From assembly GCA_000438155.1 (NCBI GenBank), contig FR902979.1, positions 1 through 54,361 of the forward strand: DNA of 54,361 bases, given 5' to 3'. This DNA is from Firmicutes bacterium CAG:95 (GTDB lineage: Bacteria; Bacillota; Clostridia; Lachnospirales; Lachnospiraceae). The position numbers and the translations under genes were made by a program. Positions 1 through 9,829 of this stretch are shown piece after piece (position 1 is the first letter of the stretch; each line of letters begins with the position of its first letter). Below the pieces are notes generated by a model. The model did no database searches and had not been told where the DNA came from. It saw only the letters and a program-made list of their open reading frames with translations.

Positions 1-578
1 TGCATACTTATCCAAATACAGCTGTGCTGTTCGTCCTGCTTTCCTGCTCATTCACGCAAAATAAAAGACAACGTGACTATCCAAGTATAAAAGCATAAAC
101 TCATAAATTGTAAAAACGTGATATCTGCACGAAATAAGTGCCTGTCATTGAATTAGAAATATAGATTACTGACCTGATAGCAATTTCTATTCTGTTTTCC
201 ATTGATTTGTAAAACAATCATAACAGAGCTTTTAGTAAATTTCAATAGATTTTCTTGTTTTTTCATGATTTTTTCAAGATATTTCCTTTATATTCCGTCA
301 TAATTTACAAAAAATTAATCCGATATCCAGTAAGCTTCTTTGTTTGTCTGTTCTGTGCACAGATGCTATACTCTTCTTATACGGGATATCGGGATATCCA
401 TTCCCAATCGACTTTGCCGATGGGATTTTGCATTACCAAATCAAATTCTCAGATCTAGGCAGCAATGCTTCGACCTGTACTAGATAGTTACCTGATTACA
501 GCTTTTATCGGAAATTCTGTCTATCACAGATACATGATGGATATCATATATACACATAATATATAAGGTAATCGACCT
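1..578. other. AT-rich stretch with no convincing gene
   Basis: I see no supported gene here. The longest reading frame (255-458, plus) has no good ribosome binding site and a composition like untranslated AT-rich DNA. A TCCGATAT box at 319-326 resembles a sigma-28 -10 element, but the matching -35 (TAAT at 301-304) is one base too close, so it is only a weak candidate. The stretch just before 579 has a modest AAGG for the next gene. Confidence 0.4.
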
Positions 579-1574
579 ATGAAAATTTTAATGTTAGAAT
601 GGAAAAGTTTTGGAAACGAAGACATCATCTCTGCTTTTAAGGAGCTTGGACATGATGTAAAAGCCATTCCCTTTTCCAAGGATGAACTTCATCACGATGA
701 TACCGAAGAGACAAAGCTGATTCACGAAATGTCTAGCTACTGTCCCGACTTCGTATTTTCATTCAATTATTTTCCCATTGTGTCTCTGGCATGTAAAAAG
801 GCCGGGATGCGCTATGTATCATGGGTTTATGACAGTCCCTATGTTCTGCTGTATTCCTATACCATCATCAATCCCTGCAACTATGTTTTTGTATTTGACA
901 AAGAACTTTATCTGGAATTTCACAAAGCCGGAATCCAGACCATATATTATCTGCCACTTGCTGCGAACACTGATCGTCTGCAGGCAATGGATACTGCCCC
1001 GCAGCTGAAGGATTTCTACAACAGTAAATGGAAGAATCAGGCCCAGATCGCTTTTGTGGGTGCCCTTTATACAGAAAAGCACCAGTTTTACCAGCGGCTT
1101 CATGACATCACGCCCTACACCAAAGGCTATCTGGAAGGCATCATGGCCGCCCAGCGGCAGATCTATGGTTATAACTTCATTCAGGAACTTCTGCCTCCTC
1201 CCATCATTGAGGATCTGCAGAAATCCCTTCCCATGCAGCCGGATCCTACCAGCGTTGAGAGTGTGGAATACCTTTATGCGCAATATGTGATTAACCGCCA
1301 AATTACGGCTATCGAGCGCACCGACCTTTTAGCTGCCATTGGGGAACAGCATCCCCTGGATCTGTACACCCCGGATCAAACCTTTACTTTTCCCGGGTGT
1401 ATTAATCATGGACCTGTGGATTATTACGACATGGCTCCCTATGTGTTTAAAAATGCGAAAATCAATCTGAACATTACTTTGCGCAGTATTAAAAGCGGTA
1501 TTCTTTTGGATCGTTTACGAACACGAAACATTACGAAGCTTAATTACTCCTTATTCCCATTAGCAATCTCATGA
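579..1574 (+). pseudogene. CgeB/DUF3880-type glycosyltransferase, 3'-truncated
   Basis: This 331-residue product resembles the CgeB-like glycosyltransferases common near flagellin genes in Lachnospiraceae. The N-terminal half (residues 1-130) is DUF3880-like, with MKILMLEW at the start and a SWVYDSP motif near residue 87. The C-terminal part begins the GT-B domain and reaches the family hallmark NLNITLRSIKSGI at about residues 295-308. In the family this should continue into a PLR-x-FD-x-M-G-x-G segment and about 80 more residues. Instead it turns into an unrelated 23-residue tail and stops, overlapping the end of the convergent rfbG by 6 bp. I infer that the 3' end was lost when the neighbouring island arrived or was rearranged. 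It is the only plus-strand gene in the first 27 kb. Confidence 0.72.
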
Positions 1575-2645
1575 TTTATTGTAATTTTGCATCATATGGT
1601 TAATCTGCGCATGCATTATAGTTCTCATATCCTGCCTGTTCATCCAACCTACATACCATTCCACGGTATTATCTATCATTTCTTTTCCAGGCCAGAATGG
1701 TCGCCATCCAAATGCTTGCTTTAATCGTGAACAATCTAAACGAAGATAGGAAGCTTCGTGTGGTCCACCATCATATCTATTTAGCCATTCTATATACTTT
1801 CCTGTCTTTTCATTCCACTTGTTGCAAAAAAGATCTGCAATTTCTCCTGTTTTCAGACATGAATTCTCATCAGGTCCAACATTATAGCTTCCAGCTACAT
1901 TCCGGTCTTTATACTGCTTCTGGGCTACTAAAAGATATGTCATAACCGGCTCCAAAACATGTTGGTAAGGTCTCACCGAATACGGATTTCTAATGATAAT
2001 ATCTTTTTCCTGCATAGCAGCTTTAACGCAATCCGGGATGATACGGTCTTGAGCAAAATCACCACCACCAACCACATTACCTGCCCGCATAGTAGAAACA
2101 GCGATATCTCTATCATAAAAAAAAGAATTCTTATAACTATCTGTCACAAGTTCCGAGCAAGACTTTGAATTAGAATATGGATCATATCCATTTAGTTCCT
2201 CATTTTCCCGATATCCCCATTCCCATTCCTTATTTTTATACACTTTATCAGTGGTGACATTGATAAACGAACGAACTGAATCTGTCATTCGCACACATTC
2301 CAGTATATTAACTGTGCCCATGACATTCACATCATACGTATATACCGGTTTTTTATAGGACTCTCTCACAATAGGCTGTGCCGCCATATGTATCACAATT
2401 TCAGGCTGCATCGCCTGCATACATTTCATTAGACTATCCAGATCACGAATATCTCCTATTATTGAAGTCATTCTTTCCTTTAAAGAAAGAATATTAAAAA
2501 GTGCCGGATCCGTTGGTGGATTTAATGAATATCCGGTTACGTCTGCTCCCAACATAGTAAGCACCTCACACAACCAGCTTCCTTTGAATCCCGTATGCCC
2601 GGTAACAAAAACCTTTTTCCCTTTATAAAAACCAAAATCTGTCAT
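1569..2645 (-). CDS. rfbG: CDP-glucose 4,6-dehydratase
   Basis: RfbG is a short-chain dehydrogenase that converts CDP-D-glucose to CDP-4-keto-6-deoxyglucose with bound NAD+. The N-terminal nucleotide-binding motif TGHTGFKG is at residues 15-22, the TTDKVY segment at 131-136 carries the active-site threonine, and Y157-S-N-S-K161 is the catalytic YxxxK. The 358-residue length is normal. The start is set by GGAG 8 bases upstream, and it lies 4 bases after the rfbH stop, so the two are translationally linked. It is the last gene of the island and converges on the truncated glycosyltransferase with no visible terminator between them. Confidence 0.93.
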   Translation of the reverse strand: MTDFGFYKGKKVFVTGHTGFKGSWLCEVLTMLGADVTGYSLNPPTDPALFNILSLKERMTSIIGDIRDLDSLMKCMQAMQPEIVIHMAAQPIVRESYKKPVYTYDVNVMGTVNILECVRMTDSVRSFINVTTDKVYKNKEWEWGYRENEELNGYDPYSNSKSCSELVTDSYKNSFFYDRDIAVSTMRAGNVVGGGDFAQDRIIPDCVKAAMQEKDIIIRNPYSVRPYQHVLEPVMTYLLVAQKQYKDRNVAGSYNVGPDENSCLKTGEIADLFCNKWNEKTGKYIEWLNRYDGGPHEASYLRLDCSRLKQAFGWRPFWPGKEMIDNTVEWYVGWMNRQDMRTIMHAQINHMMQNYNKS

Positions 2646-2649
2646 ATCA

Positions 2650-4008
2650 TTAACTCCGTTGCACTACCGCTTCCCGAATCACTCTTATCATATATTCCAT
2701 CATTTCATCTGTCATTCCCGGATAGACTCCTACCCAAAATGTATCCTGCATAATACGTTCTGTATTTTGCAGAGACCCTACAACCCGATATCCTTCCTTT
2801 TCCTTTCTCATTTCATCAAAACATGGGTGCTTAATCAAATTTCCGGCAAACAGCATCCGTGTCTGTACTCCATGTGATTCTATGTAGGATATCACCTTTT
2901 TTCTCTCCGTTTCTTTCCTACAGGTCATCGCAAAGCCAAACCAGCTTGGATTTGAACCTTCCTGTGCCACTGGTAATATCAGTTTGTCCTGAACCTCTTG
3001 TAATCCATGATATAATTTCAAAAAATTCTTTCGTCTTTTTTCTACAAAAGATGGAAACTTCTCTAATTGTGCACATCCTATCGCTGCCTGCATATCTGTT
3101 GCTTTCAAATTATATCCGAAATGTGAATATACATACTTATGATCATACCCCAATGGTAATTCACCATACTGCCCATCGAATCGATGCCCACACAAATTAT
3201 CGTATCCTGATGGACATATACAGTCTCTTCCCCAATCCCGAAGTGATCGAATAATACGATGCAATAATGGGTTGTCTGTATATACTGCTCCACCTTCCCC
3301 CATAGTCATATGATGCGGTGGATAAAAACTGGAAGTTCCAATATCCCCAAAGGTACCCGTCAGACGCGTCTCACCCTCCATTGTATATTCCGATCCTAGC
3401 GCATCACAATTATCCTCAATCAACCATAAGTTATATTGTTTGCAAAACTTACTGACTTCTTTTAAATCAAAAGGGTTCCCCAAAGTATGTGCTATCATAA
3501 CCGCCTTGGTTTTTGATGAAAGAGCTTTCTCCAGCATCGTTATTTCAATGTTATACTGTGGAATCGTAACATCAACGAAAACCGGTACTGCACCATATTG
3601 TATGATTGGCGCTACTGTAGTAGGAAAACCGGCTGCAACTGTAATCACTTCATCGCCCCGTTGTATCTGTCTTTCTTCAAGCAATGGTGAGGTCAATGCC
3701 ATAAAGGCTAATAAATTGGCCGAAGATCCGGAATTAACCAATGAACAATACCGAACCCCCAGATACTTTGCAAATTCTTCTTCAAATTGCACTGTATATC
3801 TCCCTGCTGTAAGCCAGAATTCCAATGCTGAATCAACCAGATTACACATTTCTTTGCTATCATATACGCGTGAAGCATACGGGATTCGATCTCCTGGAGT
3901 ATAGAATATTTTTCCCCGATATTTCTCACAATATTCTTTCACTCGAATCAGAATATCCTCTTTTGCTTCCTCTTCCGTTTTTTTATCATAAAAACCCGTT
4001 TCTTTCAT
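2650..4008 (-). CDS. rfbH: CDP-4-keto-6-deoxyglucose 3-dehydrase (E1)
   Basis: RfbH (DdhC/AscC, E1) is a PMP-dependent, [2Fe-2S] enzyme that removes the C3 hydroxyl to give CDP-4-keto-3,6-dideoxyglucose. It belongs to the DegT aminotransferase fold, but the PLP lysine is replaced by histidine: FYPPHHMTMGEGG has His-His at 232-233. The iron-sulfur ligands are visible as C201, then C263-x-C265-x7-C273, which is the family spacing apart from a 4-residue longer first gap. The length of 452 is slightly above the usual 437. Its reductase partner E3 (RfbI/AscD) is not in the window, so electrons must come from elsewhere. It lies between rfbF and rfbG. Confidence 0.93.
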   Translation of the reverse strand: MKETGFYDKKTEEEAKEDILIRVKEYCEKYRGKIFYTPGDRIPYASRVYDSKEMCNLVDSALEFWLTAGRYTVQFEEEFAKYLGVRYCSLVNSGSSANLLAFMALTSPLLEERQIQRGDEVITVAAGFPTTVAPIIQYGAVPVFVDVTIPQYNIEITMLEKALSSKTKAVMIAHTLGNPFDLKEVSKFCKQYNLWLIEDNCDALGSEYTMEGETRLTGTFGDIGTSSFYPPHHMTMGEGGAVYTDNPLLHRIIRSLRDWGRDCICPSGYDNLCGHRFDGQYGELPLGYDHKYVYSHFGYNLKATDMQAAIGCAQLEKFPSFVEKRRKNFLKLYHGLQEVQDKLILPVAQEGSNPSWFGFAMTCRKETERKKVISYIESHGVQTRMLFAGNLIKHPCFDEMRKEKEGYRVVGSLQNTERIMQDTFWVGVYPGMTDEMMEYMIRVIREAVVQRS

Positions 4009-4049
4009 AGCTTTCTTTTATAAACCTCTTCCTGTCAATAATTTCTGTT

Positions 4050-4826
4050 TTATTTCCACATTTTCCAGGGAGCCCGTCCATTACTCCATAATTCTTCCAA
4101 CATTTTCTTTTCACATTGGTTATCCATACACTGCCAAAATCCTGTATGCTGATATGACATTAATTCTCCCTTATCTGCCAGTATTCCTAACACATCTCTT
4201 TCAAAAGCCGTATCGTCTCCTGCTATGTAATCCAACACCTCAGGTTCCAGCACCATATATCCGGCATTAATTGGTGAATCATCATGTGCACTCTTCTCAC
4301 GGAATGCCCTGACCGAACTGTCTACCCCAATATCCAAAACACCTTTTTCCTGTGTCATACGTACCGAAGTTAAGGTTGCCATCTTCCCATGCTGTTGATG
4401 AAATTTTAATACTTCATCAATATTTACATCGCAGACCCCATCACCATAAGTCATCATAAATGTTTGATTTCCAATATACTTTTGTACACGCTTCAATCTT
4501 CCACCGGTCATTGTGTTTAATCCAGTGTCCACTACCGTAACCTTCCATGGCTCTGTATGCCGATCATGTATAATAATGTCATTTCCATTCGTAAGATCAA
4601 ACGTAATATCAGAAGTATGCAGAAAATAATCTGCAAACCACTCTTTGATAATGTGCTGTTTATATCCTGCACATATAACAAACTCATTAAAACCATAATA
4701 GGAATATTCTTTCATGATATGCCACAGAATTGGCATTCCACCGATCTCGATCATCGGCTTGGGACGATATCCCGTTTCTTCAGATATACGGGTTCCCATA
4801 CCTCCAGCTAATAACACTACCTTCAT
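4050..4826 (-). CDS. rfbF: glucose-1-phosphate cytidylyltransferase
   Basis: RfbF makes CDP-glucose from CTP and glucose-1-phosphate, the entry step to all CDP-3,6-dideoxyhexoses. The nucleotidyltransferase signature LLAGGMGTR is at residues 5-13 and the RPKPM substrate-binding lysine segment at about 22-26. A GDG motif follows in the family position for the metal-binding Asp. The length of 258 is typical. An AAGGAGG site sits 6 bases before the ATG. With rfbH and rfbG it forms a complete CDP-4-keto-3,6-dideoxyglucose module, in the order F-H-G rather than the F-G-H order seen in Salmonella and Yersinia. Confidence 0.95.
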   Translation of the reverse strand: MKVVLLAGGMGTRISEETGYRPKPMIEIGGMPILWHIMKEYSYYGFNEFVICAGYKQHIIKEWFADYFLHTSDITFDLTNGNDIIIHDRHTEPWKVTVVDTGLNTMTGGRLKRVQKYIGNQTFMMTYGDGVCDVNIDEVLKFHQQHGKMATLTSVRMTQEKGVLDIGVDSSVRAFREKSAHDDSPINAGYMVLEPEVLDYIAGDDTAFERDVLGILADKGELMSYQHTGFWQCMDNQCEKKMLEELWSNGRAPWKMWK

Positions 4827-4877
4827 ATGTGCCTCCTTGCAACATTTCCGTTCTCCAAGAACTTTACCTTTTAATTC

Positions 4878-6263
4878 TCATAATTTCTGTATTTGTAATA
4901 ATAATTTTTTCATTTCTAATGTGATTCTATCATCATGTACTGTCATCCAGTTAGTTAGGGCATTTTCAAATTCCGGTGACAGCTCTTCACCATTCCGAAT
5001 TCCATATAGTCTTTCAAAATCTTCCAAGAATTCATTATACACAGCTAAAAGCAACTGATCCTCTACATGCAGTTTTTTGTTATAAATTATAGGAGATAAA
5101 AAGCAATATATAAAGGCATCTCTATTATCTAAATAAACCCGACCCTTATGTTTATTCAGTGAAAATGGATCTGAAAACAGTTTTGCCATTATCATTCCCA
5201 GAACAATTCTATCTTGAAATGTATGAATGCTATTTAAAAATCCCTGCATATCAGACAACATTAATAGTTCATATGCACTCATAATCTGTATAGTGTCCAG
5301 ACCACACTTTTCAGCCATTCTTATATCATCAATACGATTATCACCAATATGTATGATGTGATCAGATTTTACGATTTTTTTGAGTTCTTGAAATAGTTCC
5401 CCGCTTTTTTTACTTTTATGTTCTTCGCAAGACACCAGTATTTGTTGATAATTACTTATACCCATTCCTCTAAGCAGCTGTATAATAATATCCTTCATCC
5501 AGTACATATCGGATACCAGATATATCTTCTTTCCGATATCTACCGCCCATTGCAGCAATGCTGCCATATGTTTTCTCGGCTGTAATATACGTTTTTCCAT
5601 ACTTAATTCAGCTGCACAATACTTTTGCAGCCTCTCATCTTTCCAGCCGGAAGATTGTGCCATTTTATGATAAATATCACTTATATTATAGATTCCCTGA
5701 CACTGACACTCACGCTCTGCTCCTATACGATACTTTGCAAATCCACGAGGAACCATTCCCTGTACTTCCATAAGTTGAAACATATCTGCCAAAGTCAATG
5801 TAGTCCTTTGTATCAGAGTATCAAATATGTCAAACGAAATAATATCATATTTCGCAATTGTTTTTCTTATATCGGAAACACCAGTCCCCCAATACTTTAT
5901 ATCACTGCTTATACCTCTATCCCCAGCATAAGGAAGTTTATTTCCATGCACATCATATACATCTATTTCATTTCTATTGCAAAATTCCTGAATACGTGCA
6001 AATATAATGTTAACGATATGATCTCTGGCTACAATGATAATACTGCATTTTCTGATCGCAGCTTCCTGTATTGGATATACCTTTGTATTAAATATATATT
6101 CATTCTCTAATTGCGGATCTAAAATCCCTTCAAAATGGAACCCTCTGACATTTTCCAGAAGAAATTTAGTTTTTTCACCCGTTCCATAAAGCATAACCTT
6201 TTTAGATCGGAGAGCGGTACATTCTTTTTCAAATTTACTGCAAAACTCTCGTTCTTCTGACAT
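4878..6263 (-). CDS. HAD hydrolase with N-terminal Rossmann-like module
   Basis: The 461-residue product has two parts. Residues 20-100 form a small Rossmann-like module opening with KKVMLYGTG. Residues 140-345 form a HAD domain with motif I as SFDIFDT (D145 and D148-T149), a VSDMY motif II near 253, a downstream lysine, and an IGDN-x3-DD motif IV. The C-terminal 120 residues resemble the segment that follows HAD in COG5610 proteins, ending near an FLSPII motif. The ARDGY part of that family is absent here and is encoded by the preceding gene. HAD members act as phosphatases or sugar-phosphate hydrolases; the substrate is unknown. It starts 15 bases after the preceding stop, with GGGGAGAG upstream. 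Confidence 0.75.
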   Translation of the reverse strand: MSEEREFCSKFEKECTALRSKKVMLYGTGEKTKFLLENVRGFHFEGILDPQLENEYIFNTKVYPIQEAAIRKCSIIIVARDHIVNIIFARIQEFCNRNEIDVYDVHGNKLPYAGDRGISSDIKYWGTGVSDIRKTIAKYDIISFDIFDTLIQRTTLTLADMFQLMEVQGMVPRGFAKYRIGAERECQCQGIYNISDIYHKMAQSSGWKDERLQKYCAAELSMEKRILQPRKHMAALLQWAVDIGKKIYLVSDMYWMKDIIIQLLRGMGISNYQQILVSCEEHKSKKSGELFQELKKIVKSDHIIHIGDNRIDDIRMAEKCGLDTIQIMSAYELLMLSDMQGFLNSIHTFQDRIVLGMIMAKLFSDPFSLNKHKGRVYLDNRDAFIYCFLSPIIYNKKLHVEDQLLLAVYNEFLEDFERLYGIRNGEELSPEFENALTNWMTVHDDRITLEMKKLLLQIQKL

Positions 6264-6278
6264 AATCTCTCCCCAGTG

Positions 6279-7550
6279 TTATATCAAAATATCATCCGCA
6301 AAATTCAATGTTTCATTATGAAAAGAATCCTTTAATACAAATTCTTTTCTTACCTCTTCGGTCAATTTCACTTGTGGACTTCTGATCATCTCCATAAGTG
6401 CGTCAAGCAATTGTACTGAAATTAATGGAGCCGTTTTCTCACTCCACATACTTCTATATTCCCTATAATAATCCATTGTTGCTCTATATATACGATTTTG
6501 GGCATGAATATTTCCTATATATTCTTCCTGTATTGGCATTCCTGACCTATCAAAACCTTTCAAAGAACCATGCGGTGCCTCGAAAAATGCCTCTAACAAA
6601 GGATAAAATACTTGAGCAAATGTTTTCATCTGGTAAAAATTCATTTCTCTGCCACAATAGGAATCCACTTCTACACTTCCTATTTCCAATGGAAGTTTCA
6701 TATAATATAATCCGTGCAATTTTCTTTTCATAATCTGCTCCAGATAATATTGCACCGTACCTCTCGCCCCAAAATCATATATACCTATATTACAATATTT
6801 ATCAAGAGAGAATCCTTTCAGGTACTGTCTATAATTTTCCTGCTCTATAGAATTATTCACTGCTGATATAACAGCCTGCCTTGATGCATAAAAGTAAAAT
6901 GCATCCGGAAGATCCTTATTATATTGAGAACGTTCCTCTGAATACATTTTCTGAAACAAATATCCATCCCTCGCTTGAAATAGCAACAGGTCACATTTCT
7001 TCTTAATTGCCTGTTGTGTTACCCACAAGAAAAGATTCACAAAAAAGGGAGCCATAAATATATTTATAAATGTATATAAATCGGGAATCAGTAAATTCCC
7101 GTCTTCCTGTCTTGGTAACGCTTTCAATTTTTCTACTGAACGATCATACAAGAACTTGTCCTCAGCAGATAATATAAATTGGGATGCCTCATGTAAACAA
7201 TTGTTTATATTTCTTTCCAATAAAAACTGTTCTATATTAATACCCTCAATTGAATAAACAGAAATATCTGCAATTGCCTTGCGAATTCTCATATATATCT
7301 TTTTTAATAACATAGGTCTTGCCACAACAACAATAAAATCCGCTTGTTTCTTGATTTCCTCAGTAGTAAGAAGGTTATATTCCGTCCCCTCATATGCGAA
7401 ATCAACAACACCAATAATCTGATAATCCTTTAACTCATGAATCAATTCCCATGTATGCTTTCCTGTTCCATATAAACATATCTTTTTCCGCTTTTTATGC
7501 TGAAAGTTTTCCCGGAAAGTATGTAGAATATATTCTTTCTCACTTGACAT
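6279..7550 (-). CDS. COG5610-like C-terminal domain protein with Rossmann-like module
   Basis: The product is 423 residues. Residues 21-100 repeat the Rossmann-like module (KKICLYGTG), closely similar to the same region of the following HAD gene. The remainder resembles the uncharacterised C-terminal region of COG5610 proteins, which in other organisms sits behind a HAD domain in one chain. The recognisable block is FMAPFFVNLFLWV followed by LLFQARDGYLFQK near residue 195, then an IYDFGARGT segment. No HAD catalytic motif is present. Its start overlaps the stop of the radical SAM gene by 11 bases, with AGAGGAAAAG upstream. I infer that it works with the HAD protein as two halves of one activity, probably in glycan assembly. 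Confidence 0.6.
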   Translation of the reverse strand: MSSEKEYILHTFRENFQHKKRKKICLYGTGKHTWELIHELKDYQIIGVVDFAYEGTEYNLLTTEEIKKQADFIVVVARPMLLKKIYMRIRKAIADISVYSIEGINIEQFLLERNINNCLHEASQFILSAEDKFLYDRSVEKLKALPRQEDGNLLIPDLYTFINIFMAPFFVNLFLWVTQQAIKKKCDLLLFQARDGYLFQKMYSEERSQYNKDLPDAFYFYASRQAVISAVNNSIEQENYRQYLKGFSLDKYCNIGIYDFGARGTVQYYLEQIMKRKLHGLYYMKLPLEIGSVEVDSYCGREMNFYQMKTFAQVFYPLLEAFFEAPHGSLKGFDRSGMPIQEEYIGNIHAQNRIYRATMDYYREYRSMWSEKTAPLISVQLLDALMEMIRSPQVKLTEEVRKEFVLKDSFHNETLNFADDILI

Positions 7551-8691
7551 TTCTTTTCCTCTGAACTGCTACTGCAATTCTGGTTTTACTGCAGCATCCC
7601 TCACATTTCATGCAAATAGAGGGATAGCCTCTTTTACTATATCCCAGATTAAACTCTAACAATTCTATTTTTCTGTCCGCATCATATGGATCCAACAAGA
7701 ACGCATCGCCTTCCTGTTCCTTCCATTCTCCAAGCTCTACTGCGCTGGCCTCCAAGTGACAATAATAGAATTTTTGATTTCTTAATCCCCGAAAAGGAGC
7801 TCCGCATTGATGAAAAAAAGCTACCTTTTGCTCTTCAGAATCTCTTGAATGATCTGCTGTAGCAAATCCAAAATCCAGCCAGAAATCCATTTTTTTATTT
7901 ATAAACCGGATTGAATTCTCGGATAATATTTTCTGAAATTTCTCTAATCTTGCTTCCAGCCGTGGTAAACCATTTGTATAATCACTGATATCATAGATGA
8001 CACCTATTCTATGCGAAACTTCCAATAGTTTCTCGGAAAGATTACATGTCCCATTTGTAAACATATAGATATCAATTATTTTATCCCTGTAGTTGTCCTG
8101 AATATACTGCAATACCTCTACCAAATCCGGATACAATAAAGGTTCTCCCCCTAAGAGATTCAAATCCTCTACCGTATCAACCCATTGAAAAAAGACATCC
8201 AAATCTTTTTTAATGTCCTCTAATTTACGATCCTTAGGATTGCAATAGTAAGGCATAAGCATATTACATCCCTCACAATTGAGAGTGCATCGATTTGTAA
8301 CCGATACATCAACACGATTAATATAGACCTTTCCTTCTATGTACCAATCATATATGGTTGCAAATCTTTTAAAATCAATATAATCCACATTTTCCAGAAG
8401 TCCATGCTCATCTAGCTGCTTTGCAACTTCCCGATATGCTTCCGTACAAATTACTATTTTCCCTCCAGTAATTTGAAGATCCTCGGGCGATATAATTTTA
8501 ACCCCCAGTAATTCTTGTCCCTGTTTTTTCTCATCTTTATCCACTACCGCCTTAATATTAAGCTTGCTGCTATATCGTTGAATAAATGTTGTACCTTTCC
8601 CGGCAGCTCCCCATATATAATATTGATTATTATTAGAAGTCCAGATTTTAGCTTCCTTATCTAGTTCATGATAAATATGTTTGTATATCAT
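7540..8691 (-). CDS. radical SAM protein with N-terminal Rossmann-like module
   Basis: This 383-residue protein has an N-terminal module (YYIWGAAGKG near residues 24-33, then AVVDKDEKK) and a radical SAM core. The [4Fe-4S]/SAM cysteines are C135-x3-C139-x2-C142 in NRCTLNCEGCNM, and the SAM-binding GGEP is at 181-184. The C-terminus has five further cysteines (QCGAP, YYCHLE, and CMKCEGC) that suit a twitch or SPASM auxiliary cluster. The family covers sugar dehydrogenation, epimerisation and peptide modification; here the context suggests a sugar substrate. It is a clear paralogue of the protein at 12248-13402. The SD is GAGGGGG with a long spacer of about 11 bases. Confidence 0.82.
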   Translation of the reverse strand: MIYKHIYHELDKEAKIWTSNNNQYYIWGAAGKGTTFIQRYSSKLNIKAVVDKDEKKQGQELLGVKIISPEDLQITGGKIVICTEAYREVAKQLDEHGLLENVDYIDFKRFATIYDWYIEGKVYINRVDVSVTNRCTLNCEGCNMLMPYYCNPKDRKLEDIKKDLDVFFQWVDTVEDLNLLGGEPLLYPDLVEVLQYIQDNYRDKIIDIYMFTNGTCNLSEKLLEVSHRIGVIYDISDYTNGLPRLEARLEKFQKILSENSIRFINKKMDFWLDFGFATADHSRDSEEQKVAFFHQCGAPFRGLRNQKFYYCHLEASAVELGEWKEQEGDAFLLDPYDADRKIELLEFNLGYSKRGYPSICMKCEGCCSKTRIAVAVQRKRNVK

Positions 8692-8756
8692 CTATATGAA
8701 ATCCCCCTCTATAAGGTTCTCGTATTCTATTTCTAATCAAAATGAAAGCTATTCCA

Positions 8757-9809
8757 TTATTGAAAATTAAAGCTTTGTACTGTTTTAGAAAATCCATCTT
8801 CAATATTAACTTTAGCCATCCACCCTAGCTTTTCAATTTTCTTAGTATCAGTTCTTTCTATATTATATCCTTTATTATCTATATCAGTACATATGTATTC
8901 CTTATCTTGGTAGTATATTTTTAAATCCAACTCTTTAAATGTATGATTAAATAAAATATTCACCAATCTTCCAACCGATATTTCCTCATTTATGTTCCAC
9001 AAATTATAAGCATTGCCATCATCTGACTTTAAAGCAACCAATAAAATTCCCCATATTGTATCTCTCACATATGTGAATGGTCTCGTTACGTGAGGATTTC
9101 TAATGGTAATATCTCTTTTTTCGACTAATGCTTTAACAATATCTGAATATATATGTCCAGACTCTAAATTAATACCCGGTCCATAAGAATGTCCTATTCT
9201 CACCATTGCTGTTGGTACTCCATATTGTTTCCAGTAAGAATAACACAACAATTCGCCCATTCGTTTTCCTTCTACATAACATGCATTTATACTGAATGGA
9301 TCAAAAGAATAATATATATTCTCAGTCACGGTTGCATAAATATTGGGCAAATCCCCATATACTGCTCCACTACTAAAAAAAATTATTTTTTTCAACCTTT
9401 CATTATCTATTACATTTCTTAGTAAGGTTTCGGTTCCTTTTACATTTGCACTTATTACATCAACTGGATTTGTCTCAAACATTTGAGTTGCTGAAATACC
9501 AGCTGCATGAAATATATAGGTCATGTCTCGAGCTAATACCCCACTATTTTCTACATTTCCTTTATGTAAATAAAAATTATCTTTCTCTATCCAATCATGT
9601 AATACTTTCTGAGCTTTTTCAATATCTCGTACTAGTGCATGTACTTCACATTTAATATTATATTCGGTATATAATTCCATAAAAAAATGAACCAAATACC
9701 TCGCAATTGCTCCACATGCTCCAGTAATCAATATTCGTGCCTTATCAAACTGTTTATAATTAACCTGATCAATTAGCCAATTTATATCCTCTCGTATAAT
9801 TTCATTCAT
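8757..9809 (-). CDS. NAD-dependent epimerase/dehydratase/ketoreductase (SDR)
   Basis: This is an extended SDR of 350 residues. The dinucleotide site is TGACGAIA at 29-36, the catalytic serine lies in FFSSGAVYG, and the YxxxK is Y-V-E-G-K further on. RPFTYVRD and the C-terminal layout match nucleotide-sugar epimerases and 4-ketoreductases. It is the only gene between 4.8 and 13.4 kb that lacks the WGxG module. With RfbFGH in the same operon, it is the best candidate for reducing CDP-4-keto-3,6-dideoxyglucose (RfbJ/RfbS-like) or its branched derivative (YerF-like). This is inference from context, since the motifs alone do not fix the substrate. Base composition is strongly AT-rich. Confidence 0.78.
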   Translation of the reverse strand: MNEIIREDINWLIDQVNYKQFDKARILITGACGAIARYLVHFFMELYTEYNIKCEVHALVRDIEKAQKVLHDWIEKDNFYLHKGNVENSGVLARDMTYIFHAAGISATQMFETNPVDVISANVKGTETLLRNVIDNERLKKIIFFSSGAVYGDLPNIYATVTENIYYSFDPFSINACYVEGKRMGELLCYSYWKQYGVPTAMVRIGHSYGPGINLESGHIYSDIVKALVEKRDITIRNPHVTRPFTYVRDTIWGILLVALKSDDGNAYNLWNINEEISVGRLVNILFNHTFKELDLKIYYQDKEYICTDIDNKGYNIERTDTKKIEKLGWMAKVNIEDGFSKTVQSFNFQ

Positions 9810-9829
9810 ATCTATTATCCTTTATAATG

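Noticed and set aside
255..458. 67-residue plus-strand reading frame near the left edge
   Set aside because: No convincing ribosome binding site, unusual amino acid composition, and no recognisable similarity; likely chance in AT-rich DNA.
819..1301. 160-residue minus-strand frame inside the CgeB-like gene
   Set aside because: Antisense shadow of a recognisable glycosyltransferase; no independent signals.
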